A stretch of DNA of 64,000 nucleotides from Acidaminococcus intestini DSM 21505 (lineage in GTDB: Bacteria > Bacillota > Negativicutes > Acidaminococcales > Acidaminococcaceae): NCBI RefSeq assembly GCF_000425045.1, contig NZ_AULA01000001.1, positions 141,386 through 205,385 of the forward strand. Direction: 5' to 3'. A program made the position numbers and the translations under genes. This document shows positions 1 through 8,475 of this stretch, piece after piece. The notes beneath the pieces were generated by a model. It was not told the origin of the DNA. It worked only from the letters and a program-made list of their open reading frames with translations, and did not search any database. The number at the start of each line of letters is the position of its first letter. The stretch's first letter is position 1.

Positions 1-225
1 GTCGTGACGGACCTTGAAGCGATGCACGCGGCACGCCTCTCCCAAGATGAGATACCCCCGGTTTGTCGAAATGACCGGCACGTCCTGGGCGCGCAGAAGC
101 GCGATATCTTGCACAATGACCTGACGGCTCACTTGAAAGGCAGCGGCAAGGACCGCCCCTGAAATCGGCGTTTTGGCTCCCTGCAGCCGCTGCCTGAGAT
201 TTTCGCGTCGTGTATGTCCATCCAT
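1..225 (-). CDS. niaR: NiaR-type transcriptional repressor of NAD synthesis, partial
   Basis: The first 75 codons are visible; the gene runs off the left edge. The N-terminus is a winged helix-turn-helix of the HTH_11 type (about residues 5-60) with the stretch VSRQVIVQDIALLRA, characteristic of the NiaR/YrxA family, followed by STNRGYLI, where the nicotinate-sensing 3H domain normally begins. Family members repress NAD synthesis or niacin uptake genes when nicotinate is plentiful; the ligand-binding part is outside the window. The ATG at 225 follows a GGAAGGGTGG ribosome site. It is divergent from the next gene. Confidence 0.8.
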   Translation of the reverse strand, partial: MDGHTRRENLRQRLQGAKTPISGAVLAAAFQVSRQVIVQDIALLRAQDVPVISTNRGYLILGEACRVHRFKVRHD

Positions 226-382
226 CTAAATTGCCACCCTTCCTCTGATTAGTATTTGACCGACCTTATTAGGGCCATTTTTTCACAAATCACCTGTCCT
301 GTCAATTTTCCCACTCGCCTTAAAAAAGAGAGATAAGATTTTACAAAAAAAATGGATTTTTACGGTTTCTTTGGCAGAAACC

Positions 383-391
383 TGCTATAAT
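383..391 (+). promoter_or_regulatory. Extended -10 promoter of the anchored hypothetical gene
   Basis: TGCTATAAT is a consensus extended -10 element 30 to 40 bases before the coding region. No good -35 box lies 17 bases upstream, as is usual for extended -10 promoters. Confidence 0.6.
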
Positions 392-421
392 GAGGAACGT
401 GATTTTAATGTAGGAAAGTGA

Positions 422-1501
422 GTGAACACGATGGCAAATATGAATGACCGCTATATGGAAGAATACGAAGCGGCCCGCAGCGGCAGACCCAGCATCCAGG
501 AAACGCTGACGAAGGCGCAGGAACAGGAACGAAAGAAAAAACGGCACCGCTATGAAAAAATAGGGGCCGCCCTCCTCGTCCTGATTGGTGCCTTGAGTTG
601 GTACTTCTTCTACTACACCCAGACGCCGCAGTATACGGTCAAACAGATTCAAAAAGCGGTCCAGCAGCATGACGCCGTAACGGTCCACCAAAAAGTTGAT
701 ATGGACGGCCTGCTTTCAAAGAGCACCGACGCCATCCGCGATGCCGAGTGGGAGCTCAATCCAGACAGCGAATTCACGGAAGAAGACAAGCCCGAATTCA
801 TCAAGCACATGAAAGAAGTCATCGATAACGGCATCCTGACCGGTGACTGGACTGACTCCTACCAAAAGACCCATCCCGAGCGGGCCCTCAAGGTCAACCT
901 GGGAGACCTTTCCCTGACCGAGATCAAGGACGTGAAGACGCAAAAAGACGAAGCCCTGGTCAATGTCAAGATGAAAAATGATGCCAGTAAGAGCGATGAC
1001 ATCCTCGTCCTGCGCCTGCGCAAAGACAAAAAAGGCTGGAAGCTCGAGGAAATCATGAACCTCAAATGGTACTACACCAAGATCCTCAAAGGGGAAGGCA
1101 TGACGAAAAAAGAAAACGCCCCCACCCCAGGAACGGACGCCGCCCTCTATGAAGCCGTCAAAAACAAGATTGCCGAAGAAGTCCCAGAAGCCAAAGTCAT
1201 CTTGAACCAACTGCCGCAGGCATCGGGGACGAAGGGGACCAAGGAAATTACGCCGGAAGACGCCAAAAAAGTCGAGGACGCCGCCCAAAAAATGCAGACA
1301 ATCTTGGAAAAACCGGTTGCCGGCAAAGTCCTCCGCTCCCTATTGGAACATCAGGATGAACTGCAGGCAAAGACCCAGCAGCTCCTTGAAAAAGTCCAGA
1401 ACGGAAACAACACCAAGGAAATCGTGGACCAGCTGAAACAAAACGAGACCCTCCTGGAATGGGGGAACAAAATCCTGACCTGGGTCATCAATAACCTCTA
1501 A
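422..1501 (+). CDS. Membrane-anchored protein of unknown function, DUF2939-like
   Basis: A 359-residue protein, or 356 if it starts at the ATG at 431. The AGGAAAG site at 413-419 is too close to the GTG at 422 and fits the ATG at 431 better. About 45 polar, Lys/Glu-rich residues precede one membrane segment (roughly residues 47-66, ALLVLIGALSWYFFYY), so the rest should lie outside the cytoplasmic membrane. The segment after the anchor, TPQYTVKQIQKAVQQHD, resembles DUF2939-type proteins. The C-terminal third is lysine-rich and helical. No catalytic motif is visible. It stands alone between a promoter and a terminator; function unknown. Confidence 0.7.
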   Translation: MNTMANMNDRYMEEYEAARSGRPSIQETLTKAQEQERKKKRHRYEKIGAALLVLIGALSWYFFYYTQTPQYTVKQIQKAVQQHDAVTVHQKVDMDGLLSKSTDAIRDAEWELNPDSEFTEEDKPEFIKHMKEVIDNGILTGDWTDSYQKTHPERALKVNLGDLSLTEIKDVKTQKDEALVNVKMKNDASKSDDILVLRLRKDKKGWKLEEIMNLKWYYTKILKGEGMTKKENAPTPGTDAALYEAVKNKIAEEVPEAKVILNQLPQASGTKGTKEITPEDAKKVEDAAQKMQTILEKPVAGKVLRSLLEHQDELQAKTQQLLEKVQNGNNTKEIVDQLKQNETLLEWGNKILTWVINNL

Positions 1502-1505
1502 CCCT

Positions 1506-1540
1506 AAGGACGTAAACGTTTGTCGCTTGCGTCCTTTTTT
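1506..1540 (+). terminator. Rho-independent terminator
   Basis: AAGGACG at 1506-1512 pairs with CGTCCTT at 1530-1536 and runs into a T tract (1535-1540), a few bases after the stop of the preceding gene. Confidence 0.85.
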
Positions 1541-1848
1541 GCTGCCTCCTCAAGAGGGCGTGCGGCCCAAAAGATCTTCTGTCCTTTCCCTTTTTTCACC
1601 GGAACGGGGCGCGCCTTTCAACGTTAGAGGCCAGGACTGTCGTATCATGATCTTTGGATGATAGGAAAAACGATTCTCCTACGATAAACCGCATAATACT
1701 GCTCATCTTTTTTTCCACTCTGATTCCATCATCCGTGCCCCGTTCACGTTATTTATTTTATTGCAGCACTGGGGAAAGGTGATGCGGGGGCAGTCAATTG
1801 GACTGGATTTGTTCAGATCAAAGATCGCTCTGATTCACCACAATGACG

Positions 1849-1892
1849 TGCCTCCATTACACTATGAAAAATCTATGGAAGTAATGGAGGCA
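1849..1892. repeat. 12-bp perfect inverted repeat
   Basis: TGCCTCCATTAC at 1849-1860 is exactly complementary to GTAATGGAGGCA at 1881-1892, with a 20-base loop. No T tract follows on either strand, so it is not an obvious terminator. Role unknown. Confidence 0.7.
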
Positions 1893-1970
1893 TGACGATT
1901 CGTACCATGTTTCGTTCCTGATTGGGGATACCTTACGCCTGGGCGCCCCCCTCCTAACCACGTGTCGTCA

Positions 1971-2005
1971 CTCCCGCGCCCAGCTCATCAAAGCGGGAGC
2001 TTTTT
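1971..2005 (+). terminator. Hairpin with T tract, terminator-like
   Basis: CTCCCGC at 1971-1977 pairs with GCGGGAG at 1993-1999, followed by CTTTTT. The form is that of an intrinsic terminator on the plus strand, but no intact upstream gene is seen; it may be a relic or end a small transcript. Confidence 0.55.
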
Positions 2006-2143
2006 ACAAATTCGTCCCATATGGGCCCATCTACTTTGTCGCCCGCGACCTCAATCTCCTCGACGTACACAAACCGTATGCCTCGTCGCTGAGGCCGGGA
2101 GCGCTTCGTATCTGAACCCATCGGAACCGAATTTGTAAAAAGC
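1999..2143. repeat. 145-bp segment bounded by 16-bp perfect inverted repeats
   Basis: GCTTTTTACAAATTCG at 1999-2014 is the exact reverse complement of 2128-2143. Similarity continues inward: ATGGG occurs at the same offset in both arms, and a weaker match follows. It could be a MITE-like element or an inverted duplication of a coding scrap. No target-site duplication was recognised. Confidence 0.6.
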
Positions 2144-2343
2144 AAATGGAGTAAAAGAATAAAAAAGCAGCACTATTTTTCGTATCAACCCAGATACGTA
2201 ATACCGAGAAATCTTTGTACGGCGTCGCCCTTCCGCTCTCGCGTTTTTCCTAGCATCTGGACCAATCTGGGCCATATTCGAAAAAGGTAAATGAAAAGAG
2301 ACCGTGAGGGAAAAAATTTGAAAGTGCATCCCCATACAAAAAA

Positions 2344-2384
2344 CCTCCCACCCCTACCAACTAGTAGGAACAGGAGGGCTTTTT
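2344..2384 (+). terminator. Interrupted hairpin with T tract
   Basis: CCTCC at 2344-2348 pairs with GGAGG at 2373-2377, and an inner CCTAC pairs with GTAGG; GCTTTTT follows. It lies about 40 bases before the pseudogene start and may end upstream transcription or attenuate the pseudogene. Confidence 0.5.
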
Positions 2385-2422
2385 CTCCTTATAAACTCTC
2401 ATACTTAAAAGGAGTCATAGAA

Positions 2423-2956
2423 ATGCAGGAGGCAAAGGATCTTCACTTTACTGAAAATTACCTGCCGCAGATCAGCAAAAAGTCAGGAATGGATTCGCTG
2501 CTACATTTATCCTCCAGGAACAAATGAAGAAACACAAATGCTTTCAAGCTATGGGATGAAGCAAAATGCAATGTCCACGACAGGCATTTACATTTTTGAC
2601 AACCAGTTCCGCGAAGCACAGAAACTCGAGAGGTTTGAGCCATGCCGTCAAGAGGGGGAAACTCTTTTCTATGCTGTAACATATGGAAAAATAAACCCCA
2701 ACCATTTCTTAAATGGGTAAAAAGGCATTACCTTGGTAAAGGTTCCCCGAAAGGCAATTTTGCAAAAGTTATCAGTCTTGCATCCGAGCAGGAAACCTTC
2801 CCGGAAGATGCCAATCTTGATATCACAATCAGCTCTCTCCAGACACGTTATGCCTGCAGCGAAACCATTCAAACAGCCACGAACCGGTGGAAGGAATACG
2901 TAAAAACGCATAATAAAAATTCTTTCTTTTTTCTTACATGCACCCTTCTTGCATAG
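2423..2956 (+). pseudogene. Frameshifted gene with C-terminal YozE/SAM-like domain
   Basis: A good ribosome site (AAGGAG at 2409-2414) precedes ATG 2423. The frame reads MQEAKDLHFTENYLPQISKK, shifts near the A-run around 2480 into a second frame (QEWIRCYIYPPGTNEE to KINPNHFL), then returns near 2710 to the first frame (FLKWVKRHYLGKGSPKGNFA to NRWKEYVK). The last section has the pattern of the YozE_SAM_like family: F.KW at the start, SP.G..A in the middle, FP.., and a closing W..Y. The upstream part is not recognised. Two compensating shifts leave no intact product, so the gene is called broken; sequencing error is the alternative. Confidence 0.6.
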
Positions 2957-3019
2957 TACAAAGGGGGTTCCTTATATCAAGCAACATAGGTGCCTTGGTC
3001 TTACAGCCAGTCCTTCAAC

Positions 3020-3220
3020 TTATGACTCATACAGCCTATGGGCGCTTTCCATAAAGGCTTCCAATTCGTTTGCCATCAGACGGTTCGGGTTGTTGTAGTC
3101 CATATAAACACAGCAAAGCGTGCCGTTTTGCACCATCTCCACAGGGCAGGCAACAATCTTAGCAAGGTGCTGGTTTTTGAGGAGCCAAAATTCTCCAGTT
3201 TGCGGAATGGGTCGATCCAT
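3020..3220 (-). CDS. Small DUF1653-like protein
   Basis: A 66-residue cytosolic protein with AAAGGAAC five to six bases before its ATG and a consensus promoter upstream. The pattern GEFWLLKN, KIVACP, VYMDY and a final LEAFME resembles the small DUF1653 fold (a short beta domain starting G.Y.HYKG and ending in a P.E.F.E strand), but similarity is weak and the function of that family is unknown. No operon partner; the MATE gene that follows on the same strand ends about 240 bases away. Confidence 0.55.
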   Translation of the reverse strand: MDRPIPQTGEFWLLKNQHLAKIVACPVEMVQNGTLCCVYMDYNNPNRLMANELEAFMESAHRLYES

Positions 3221-3282
3221 TGTCAGTTCCTTTCTTGAAAGAGGGTAGGTATCATCTTGTCATTTTTTCGTAAGTCTCCCCT

Positions 3283-3312
3283 AGTATAAGGCACTATCCG
3301 GATTCCTTGCAA
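3283..3312 (-). promoter_or_regulatory. Sigma-70 promoter of the small DUF1653-like gene
   Basis: Read on the minus strand: TTGCAA (3307-3312), 18-base spacer, TATACT (3283-3288). It lies about 65 bases before the start codon. Confidence 0.7.
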
Positions 3313-3463
3313 TATCTGGATTCCATTTACCATTTTAGGATGCAAGAAGTACAAAAAGCAGGACTCACTTTACGTCTTGCCTATCTTTTCGCATGTTTAT
3401 GCTTTCATTATTCTGCTCCACTTGCCAGAACTTTACGGGCGTTATGGTACAGGAAAGGGTGCA

Positions 3464-4801
3464 TTACGTTTTCCCCTTTTCCTTTCCGCGAAGAAAAGAT
3501 ATCATCTTAGGCAGCTCATAACAAGTCATGGCAATCCAGCCAATCAGCATGGCATAGGCAACGGAAAGAAAGCCCACAGAAAAATAAAATGCAAGAATGG
3601 CGCAGCTTGCGACGCGGACACTAATATTAACAACACTGCTGTAAAGGGTTGTGGATAGCTCACCCATTCCCCTGAAAAATCCCTGCATCACATTCGTCAG
3701 GGCGCACAGCAAATAGATCCAGCTCATGGTAAGGAGATAAGCCTCTCCCAATCGGATAATGGCCAGCTCTTGTGTAAAAAGGCCCAAGATCCGTCCACTT
3801 GCGCCATACATCACCCCAGCAAAGGCCAACACATAGATAAGGGAAAAGGAAAGACTTGCAAAAATACTCCTGCGCACCCGTGCGGACGTACCCGCTCCGA
3901 TATTCTGGGCAATGAAGGTGGTCATGGCATAGGCTATCGTCGATAAAGGCACCATGGCATAATCTTCAAACCGGCTGCTGACGCTGTAGGCGGCAATGAC
4001 GGTCGTACCAAGCGTGTTCACAATCGCTTGGGTGCCCAGTTTGCCAATCTGCAGGGAAGACTGCTGCAGGGCGCTCACCATACTGAAAGAAAAGATTTTT
4101 TTTACTATGGTCCACTCAACGGCAAGATGCTGCTTGATCGCAAGTTTACCCATAAAACTTGCAAGAAAAGGCAAACAGAACAAGGATGAGAGCAATTCGC
4201 AAAGGACCGTGCTTGCGGCAGCACCTACGATGCCCCAGCCAAAAACAACAACAAAAAGATAATCACCAAGAACATTGAGCCCCGCACTTACAGCGAGAAT
4301 GAAGAGCGTCGTTTGACTGTCCCCCATGGCCCTTAGGACCGTTGAAAAATAGCCATAGCAAAAATGGAAAAAGAGCCCCACCATGATGATCCTCACGTAG
4401 AGCGCTGCTTCCGTTAAGATAGCCACTGGGACTTGAAGAAGAAGCAGGATGGGCCGCGCAAACATAATCAGCACGGCTGAAAGAGCAAGGGACACCAGGG
4501 CTCCTGCGGCAAGGCCGCTCACTATCTGGCGGCGCAGGGCTTCCTTGTCTTTTGCCCCATAGGCCTTACCAATAAGGATGCTTGCGCCAAGGCAGATGCC
4601 ATTGATAAAAAGAAGTGAAAACGTCATGAGCGGATTGCTCGTTCCCACCGCTGCAAGAGCCAAATCCCCAATATAGCGGCCAACAATGGCACTATCGACA
4701 GCATTGTAGGTCAGGGTGAGGTAATTGGATAAAATAAGCGGCAGTAAATAAGAAAGAAGCTGGTGGGAAATATTTCCTTTTGTCAAGTCATGGGTTTTCA
4801 C
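3464..4801 (-). CDS. MATE family multidrug/metabolite exporter
   Basis: About 445 residues in twelve membrane segments, two repeats of six as in MatE proteins. The first helix follows KTHDLTKGNISHQLL, the usual amphipathic lead-in, and the motif PLILSNYLTLTYNAVDSAIVG marks the first MatE domain. The frame is open 32 codons further upstream, but that extension is not hydrophobic and lacks a good ribosome site; GTG 4801 with GGTGA before it matches the family start. MATE proteins export cationic drugs or metabolites in exchange for H+ or Na+; the substrate cannot be told from sequence. Monocistronic. Confidence 0.85.
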   Translation of the reverse strand: MKTHDLTKGNISHQLLSYLLPLILSNYLTLTYNAVDSAIVGRYIGDLALAAVGTSNPLMTFSLLFINGICLGASILIGKAYGAKDKEALRRQIVSGLAAGALVSLALSAVLIMFARPILLLLQVPVAILTEAALYVRIIMVGLFFHFCYGYFSTVLRAMGDSQTTLFILAVSAGLNVLGDYLFVVVFGWGIVGAAASTVLCELLSSLFCLPFLASFMGKLAIKQHLAVEWTIVKKIFSFSMVSALQQSSLQIGKLGTQAIVNTLGTTVIAAYSVSSRFEDYAMVPLSTIAYAMTTFIAQNIGAGTSARVRRSIFASLSFSLIYVLAFAGVMYGASGRILGLFTQELAIIRLGEAYLLTMSWIYLLCALTNVMQGFFRGMGELSTTLYSSVVNISVRVASCAILAFYFSVGFLSVAYAMLIGWIAMTCYELPKMISFLRGKEKGKT

Positions 4802-5063
4802 GGAAATCACCAACCTTATTATCTTTTCCACCGCAGGATGAGACGATAAAAAGCTTCCGCTGTCTTGATTATACCATTTACTAGGGGCTAACGGCATCTT
4901 TAAATGAAGGCTAGGAAACTGAAACTGCAGTCTGGAAGATCCAGCTCGACCACTAAAGCAATCATAGCTTACCCTTCCCTTTCTGTAGCTTAACAGTCCT
5001 TATCCAAGAAACACACCCTCTTCCCGTTGACCTATCCGTTAGTTTCATCGCCTCCCTTCGCAT
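4802..5063. other. Intergenic region upstream of the MATE gene
   Basis: No gene or clear structured RNA was seen here. It must hold the MATE promoter, which I could not place with confidence. Confidence 0.5.
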
Positions 5064-5098
5064 AAAAAACGACCGAATACAGTTTTCTGCATTCGGTC
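5064..5098 (-). terminator. Terminator of the amino-acid-binding protein gene
   Basis: GACCGAAT and ATTCGGTC (5071-5098) form an 8-bp stem; on the minus strand it is followed by GTTTTTTA. It lies 25 bases after the stop codon. Confidence 0.9.
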
Positions 5099-5122
5099 AG
5101 GGGAATACATGATGATAATCTT

Positions 5123-5962
5123 TTACAGTCCCAGTGCTTTTTCTGCACTTTCCGGCAGGTTCGGGGCTTTCTGGTTGAACCATTTCTTATAGAGTTTTGC
5201 ATACGTGCCATCTTTTTTCATATCCGCAATGGCTTTATTGATGGCATCCTTGAGTTCTTTATCGTCTTGATTTAGGACAAAACCCAAGAGTTCCGATTTA
5301 GAATCAGGGATAGGAATGACGCGGACTTTTCCCTTGCCTTTACCTTCAAGGGTGGAAAAATATTCACCCACCGGTTTGTCAACGATGGCAGCTGGCGCAT
5401 TCCCAACCTGGACTTCGAGAAGGGCGTTAGCGCTGGAGTCAAACTGTTTAGCCACCATACCGTGGCTTTCGGCGTATTTGGCACCTGTTGTGCCAACCAT
5501 AACGGCGACGTTCTTGCCCTTAAGATCAGCAGCCGACTGGACAGGACTATCCGTGGGAACAACAATGGCCAGTTTCGATTCGTAGAAAGGCGCCGCAAAG
5601 GCAACTTTCTTAGCCCGCTCTTTTGTCATGGTCATACCTGTAGCGGCAACGTCGACTTGTTTTGATTGGATGGCCGGAATGATACCGTTAAAAGGAATAT
5701 TTTCCATCTGCGGCTCGCGGCCAAGGCGCTTTGCCACTTCCCGGATCATATCGATTTCCATGCCTTTATAATCGCTTTCGTCGCCACTCGTGCCTTTATC
5801 TTTAAATTCAAAAGGCACATAGGTTGCATTTGTCGCAATCTTGAGAACTTTTTTAGCGTCCGCGTTTTTTGCCGTCTCTTTATTGGTACCGCAGGCCGCG
5901 ACTGATAGGGCAAGTGCGGCACCCAGTCCGGCGGCAAGAAGTTTTTTATAAATCTTTTTCAT
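5123..5962 (-). CDS. Amino-acid ABC transporter substrate-binding lipoprotein
   Basis: A 279-residue precursor with a lipoprotein signal peptide (MKKIYKKLLAAGLGAALAL, lipobox SVAAC), then a complete type-II periplasmic binding domain of the GlnH/HisJ family (SBP_bac_3). The typical opening LKIATNATYVPFEF, the MEIDMIREVAKRLG segment and GMTMTKERAKKVAFAAPFYE are visible. It should deliver a polar amino acid to a membrane permease. No permease or ATPase gene adjoins it, so the partner must be elsewhere. ATG 5962 follows GGGAGG; the upstream extension has no ribosome site. Own promoter and terminator. Confidence 0.9.
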   Translation of the reverse strand: MKKIYKKLLAAGLGAALALSVAACGTNKETAKNADAKKVLKIATNATYVPFEFKDKGTSGDESDYKGMEIDMIREVAKRLGREPQMENIPFNGIIPAIQSKQVDVAATGMTMTKERAKKVAFAAPFYESKLAIVVPTDSPVQSAADLKGKNVAVMVGTTGAKYAESHGMVAKQFDSSANALLEVQVGNAPAAIVDKPVGEYFSTLEGKGKGKVRVIPIPDSKSELLGFVLNQDDKELKDAINKAIADMKKDGTYAKLYKKWFNQKAPNLPESAEKALGL

Positions 5963-5990
5963 GATAGGACCTCCCTGTAAGCATGGGATT

Positions 5991-6019
5991 ATTATACAGC
6001 TAAGCGAATTTTTATGCAA
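5991..6019 (-). promoter_or_regulatory. Sigma-70 promoter of the amino-acid-binding protein gene
   Basis: Read on the minus strand: TTGCAT (6014-6019), 17-base spacer, TATAAT (5991-5996) preceded by TG. Near consensus; about 30 bases before the start codon. Confidence 0.85.
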
Positions 6020-6240
6020 CAAGAATCAATCCTTCATAATAGGCCAAATGTCCCTATACGCCTTGAGGAATACAGGAGCTTTTTTAGTGCAATCTCAATC
6101 GGTCTCTCGAGGATCTCTTTTCCATGGAATCAGTGCAGTCAGCGCCCTTTGTGGATTCTTCCTAAAAAGACGCATGGCGGCATATTTTAGTTCCTTTCGG
6201 ATGAACCTGCAACGCATGCCTTCTCGTCATGAAACAACAT

Positions 6241-6282
6241 ACCCCCATAGCTCTCAAATCGTTTATCTGAGGCTATGGGGGT
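6241..6282 (-). terminator. Strong hairpin downstream of lpxI
   Basis: ACCCCCATAGC and GCTATGGGGGT pair, with extra pairing of CTCA/TGAG inside, about 50 bases after the lpxI stop. The T tract is poor on both strands, so it may stabilise the mRNA 3' end rather than terminate alone. The rest of 6020-6330 shows no gene. Confidence 0.55.
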
Positions 6283-6330
6283 ACGCATCACCCTTTACGA
6301 TATACGGCGCAATCACAGGCCAAGTGTCTT

Positions 6331-7161
6331 TTATCTTCCAGCGGTTTCCTCACTCATGGAAACGACAACGAGGTTATGCTCATTGGCAAGGGCAAGGGCC
6401 TGTTCTCTTTCTACAAAAAGAGTACGGCCGGTTTCCATGACGATGCCGGCACAGCCCGATTCAATCATGGATTCCATGGTCTTTACACCGACACCGGGCA
6501 CGTCAAAGCGATGGTCCTGGGCCGGTTTGGCCGTCTTTGCGACAATGGCCCCCCTGCCCAGGCTGCCGCCGCGCTTGATGCAGGCATCGGTACCTTCGAT
6601 GGCTTCCACGGCCATAATGGCCATGTCCTTGACGACGACCGTTTGACCAATATCAAGACCGCCAATCTTTTTAGCCATCCTGAAACCATATTTCATGTCT
6701 TCCCATTCCTTATCCGTCGGTTTACGGCGGCTAAGAACACCTTCTTCCGGCATGATGTGCTTGAGGAAGAGGGTCTGGTCCATGACGTGGATTCCCATCT
6801 CTTCAAGTTTTGCCACAAGGGCATTCATGATGGTGTCGTCATGACGATCCGGCAGGGACATAAGGAGCTTTACAGCCTGCCAGTCCGGAATGAGGATGCC
6901 TCCTTTATAGAGGATTTCTTTTGTTACCTTGCCAATCATGGTGACTTCGCTGACCCCTTCATTTTTGAGGGTGCTGAAGATTTTCCCAACTTTGCCGATA
7001 TTGATTGCATAAAAGACGTCGGCTTCCTTTGGGAGATCTTCATGGGTTTCGGGCACAAGGGCGATAGCGACGGTGCGGTAGCCTGCCTGTTTGGCGCCGC
7101 GTACGACGTCAACGGGCAAGTGTCCTACGCCAGCAAGGACGCCTAAGGTCTTTTCCATCAT
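6331..7161 (-). CDS. lpxI: UDP-2,3-diacylglucosamine pyrophosphatase LpxI
   Basis: A 276-residue protein matching the LpxI family over its length: N-terminal half LGVLAGVGHLPVDVVRGAKQ and C-terminal DUF1009 domain with GLDIGQTVVV, AVEAIEGTDACIKRGG and DVPGVGVKTMESM. LpxI hydrolyses UDP-2,3-diacylglucosamine to lipid X and UMP, replacing LpxH in many bacteria; here it is the fourth committed step of lipid A synthesis. It acts at the cytoplasmic membrane. Last gene of the lpxD-lpxI run, four bases after lpxA. A GGGAGGGAGTG ribosome site precedes tandem ATGs at 7161 and 7158. Confidence 0.95.
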   Translation of the reverse strand: MMEKTLGVLAGVGHLPVDVVRGAKQAGYRTVAIALVPETHEDLPKEADVFYAINIGKVGKIFSTLKNEGVSEVTMIGKVTKEILYKGGILIPDWQAVKLLMSLPDRHDDTIMNALVAKLEEMGIHVMDQTLFLKHIMPEEGVLSRRKPTDKEWEDMKYGFRMAKKIGGLDIGQTVVVKDMAIMAVEAIEGTDACIKRGGSLGRGAIVAKTAKPAQDHRFDVPGVGVKTMESMIESGCAGIVMETGRTLFVEREQALALANEHNLVVVSMSEETAGR

Positions 7162-7165
7162 GGAA

Positions 7166-7975
7166 TCACTCCCTCCCGTGGGAGACGGATGAACGGCAAA
7201 TACCCCGTTCTACGCTGCGTAAAAAGCGCATAAAATGCTCAACTTCTTCGTAGCTGTCAAGTTCCTGTTCCATAGTGGCAATAGCATCTGGCAGGGAAAG
7301 GCCACGTTTATAAAGAATCTTATAAGCCTTTTTCAGCTCCCGGCGAACAGGCATGGCAATTCCAGCACGGGAAATGCCTACGCTGTTAAGGCCTGCCACG
7401 ACGGGTGGGTTGCCAGCAACGATGACAAAAGGCGGTACATCCTGGTTGATTCGGCTCATGCCGCCGCACATGCAGTTGCGGCCAATCTTGGTGAACTGGT
7501 GCACAGCCGTGAGACCGCCGATGACGGCGCGGTCTTCGACAATGACGTGACCGGCCAGGGTCGCCACGTTGCTCATGATGACGTTGTTGCCGACAATGCA
7601 GTTATGGGCAACATGGGTATAGGCCATCATCAGGACATTGTTGCCGATGCGCGTTTCATTGCCTTCCCCGACAGCGCGATGAACAGAAGCACATTCGCGG
7701 ATGGTCACATGGTCACCAATAATGGTCGCCGTATCTTCCCCTTTATATTTAAGGTCCTGGGGCACTTCCCCAATGCTGGCCCCCTGGAAGAATTCACAGC
7801 CTTTTCCGATGGTCGTACGCCCCGTAATGACGACATGCGGATGAATGATGGTCCCTTCCCCAATCTTGACATCCGGTCCAATGACTGAATAAGGACCAAT
7901 CTTTACGTTTGGGCCAATCTGTGCATGCGGGTCGATGATTGCTGTTTCATGAATTAAACTGGAATCTGCACTCAT
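7166..7975 (-). CDS. lpxA: UDP-N-acetylglucosamine acyltransferase LpxA
   Basis: A 269-residue left-handed beta-helix enzyme. Hexapeptide repeats (such as IGPNVKIGPYSVIGPDVKIG) occupy the first two thirds; AYTHVAHNCIVGNNV carries the catalytic-region histidines, and a helical C-terminal tail begins near LKKAYKILYKRG. It transfers a 3-hydroxyacyl chain from ACP to the 3-OH of UDP-GlcNAc, the first step of lipid A synthesis. Normal length. AAGGGGTG lies before the ATG; fabZ is 17 bases upstream and lpxI 4 bases downstream, the usual fabZ-lpxA pairing. Confidence 0.96.
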   Translation of the reverse strand: MSADSSLIHETAIIDPHAQIGPNVKIGPYSVIGPDVKIGEGTIIHPHVVITGRTTIGKGCEFFQGASIGEVPQDLKYKGEDTATIIGDHVTIRECASVHRAVGEGNETRIGNNVLMMAYTHVAHNCIVGNNVIMSNVATLAGHVIVEDRAVIGGLTAVHQFTKIGRNCMCGGMSRINQDVPPFVIVAGNPPVVAGLNSVGISRAGIAMPVRRELKKAYKILYKRGLSLPDAIATMEQELDSYEEVEHFMRFLRSVERGICRSSVSHGRE

Positions 7976-7992
7976 ACTGATTCACCCCTTGT

Positions 7993-8433
7993 TTATTGCT
8001 TGTTCTCGGCCAGAGCAAAGAAGAAGTCCCCTTCGCAGGCTGGTTCCCCATCGACGGTGCCTTCGCAGTGGGCAACGCCCATGTTGCCTTTGATTTTCGT
8101 AATGACTGCCGTCGTAACGAGCTGATCACCCGGTTTGATTGGACGGCGGAAACGCACCTTGTCGATCTTGCCAAAGACAGCAATCTTACCGCGGTTTTCT
8201 TCCGGATAAAGCAGCGTCACGCCCCCAACCTGTGCCATGGCTTCAATGAGCAGGACACCCGGCATGATGGGATTACCCGGGAAGTGGCCCATGAACTGCG
8301 GTTCGTTGAAGGTGATATTCTTGATACCCACAGCCCGTTTCATCGGTTCCAGTTCGACCACACGGTCAACGAGGAGCATGGGATACCGATGGGGAAGGAT
8401 TTTTTGGATTTCCTGAATGTCTAACGTAATCAT
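7993..8433 (-). CDS. fabZ: 3-hydroxyacyl-[ACP] dehydratase FabZ
   Basis: A 146-residue hot-dog-fold dehydratase. The active-site histidine is in ILPHRYPMLLVDRV and the catalytic glutamate in FPGNPIMPGVLLIEAMAQVG, both in the canonical spacing. FabZ dehydrates 3-hydroxyacyl-ACP during fatty acid elongation; it competes with LpxA and LpxD for that substrate, explaining its place between lpxC and lpxA. Cytosolic. Full family length. Confidence 0.96.
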   Translation of the reverse strand: MITLDIQEIQKILPHRYPMLLVDRVVELEPMKRAVGIKNITFNEPQFMGHFPGNPIMPGVLLIEAMAQVGGVTLLYPEENRGKIAVFGKIDKVRFRRPIKPGDQLVTTAVITKIKGNMGVAHCEGTVDGEPACEGDFFFALAENKQ

Positions 8434-8475
8434 TTTCTTGACTCCTTACTTTCAAAATCTAAGGCGCTGCGGCGA

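Larger units (their letters stand above)
1541..2422. other. Gene-poor stretch with several inverted repeats
   Basis: About 880 bases with no convincing gene. Short open frames lack ribosome sites or starts. One plus-strand frame stays open from 1885 to 2113 and has a protein-like composition near its end (for example FYKFVPYGPIYFVARDLNLL) but has no start codon; it may be decayed coding sequence. The structured elements are listed separately. Confidence 0.6.
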
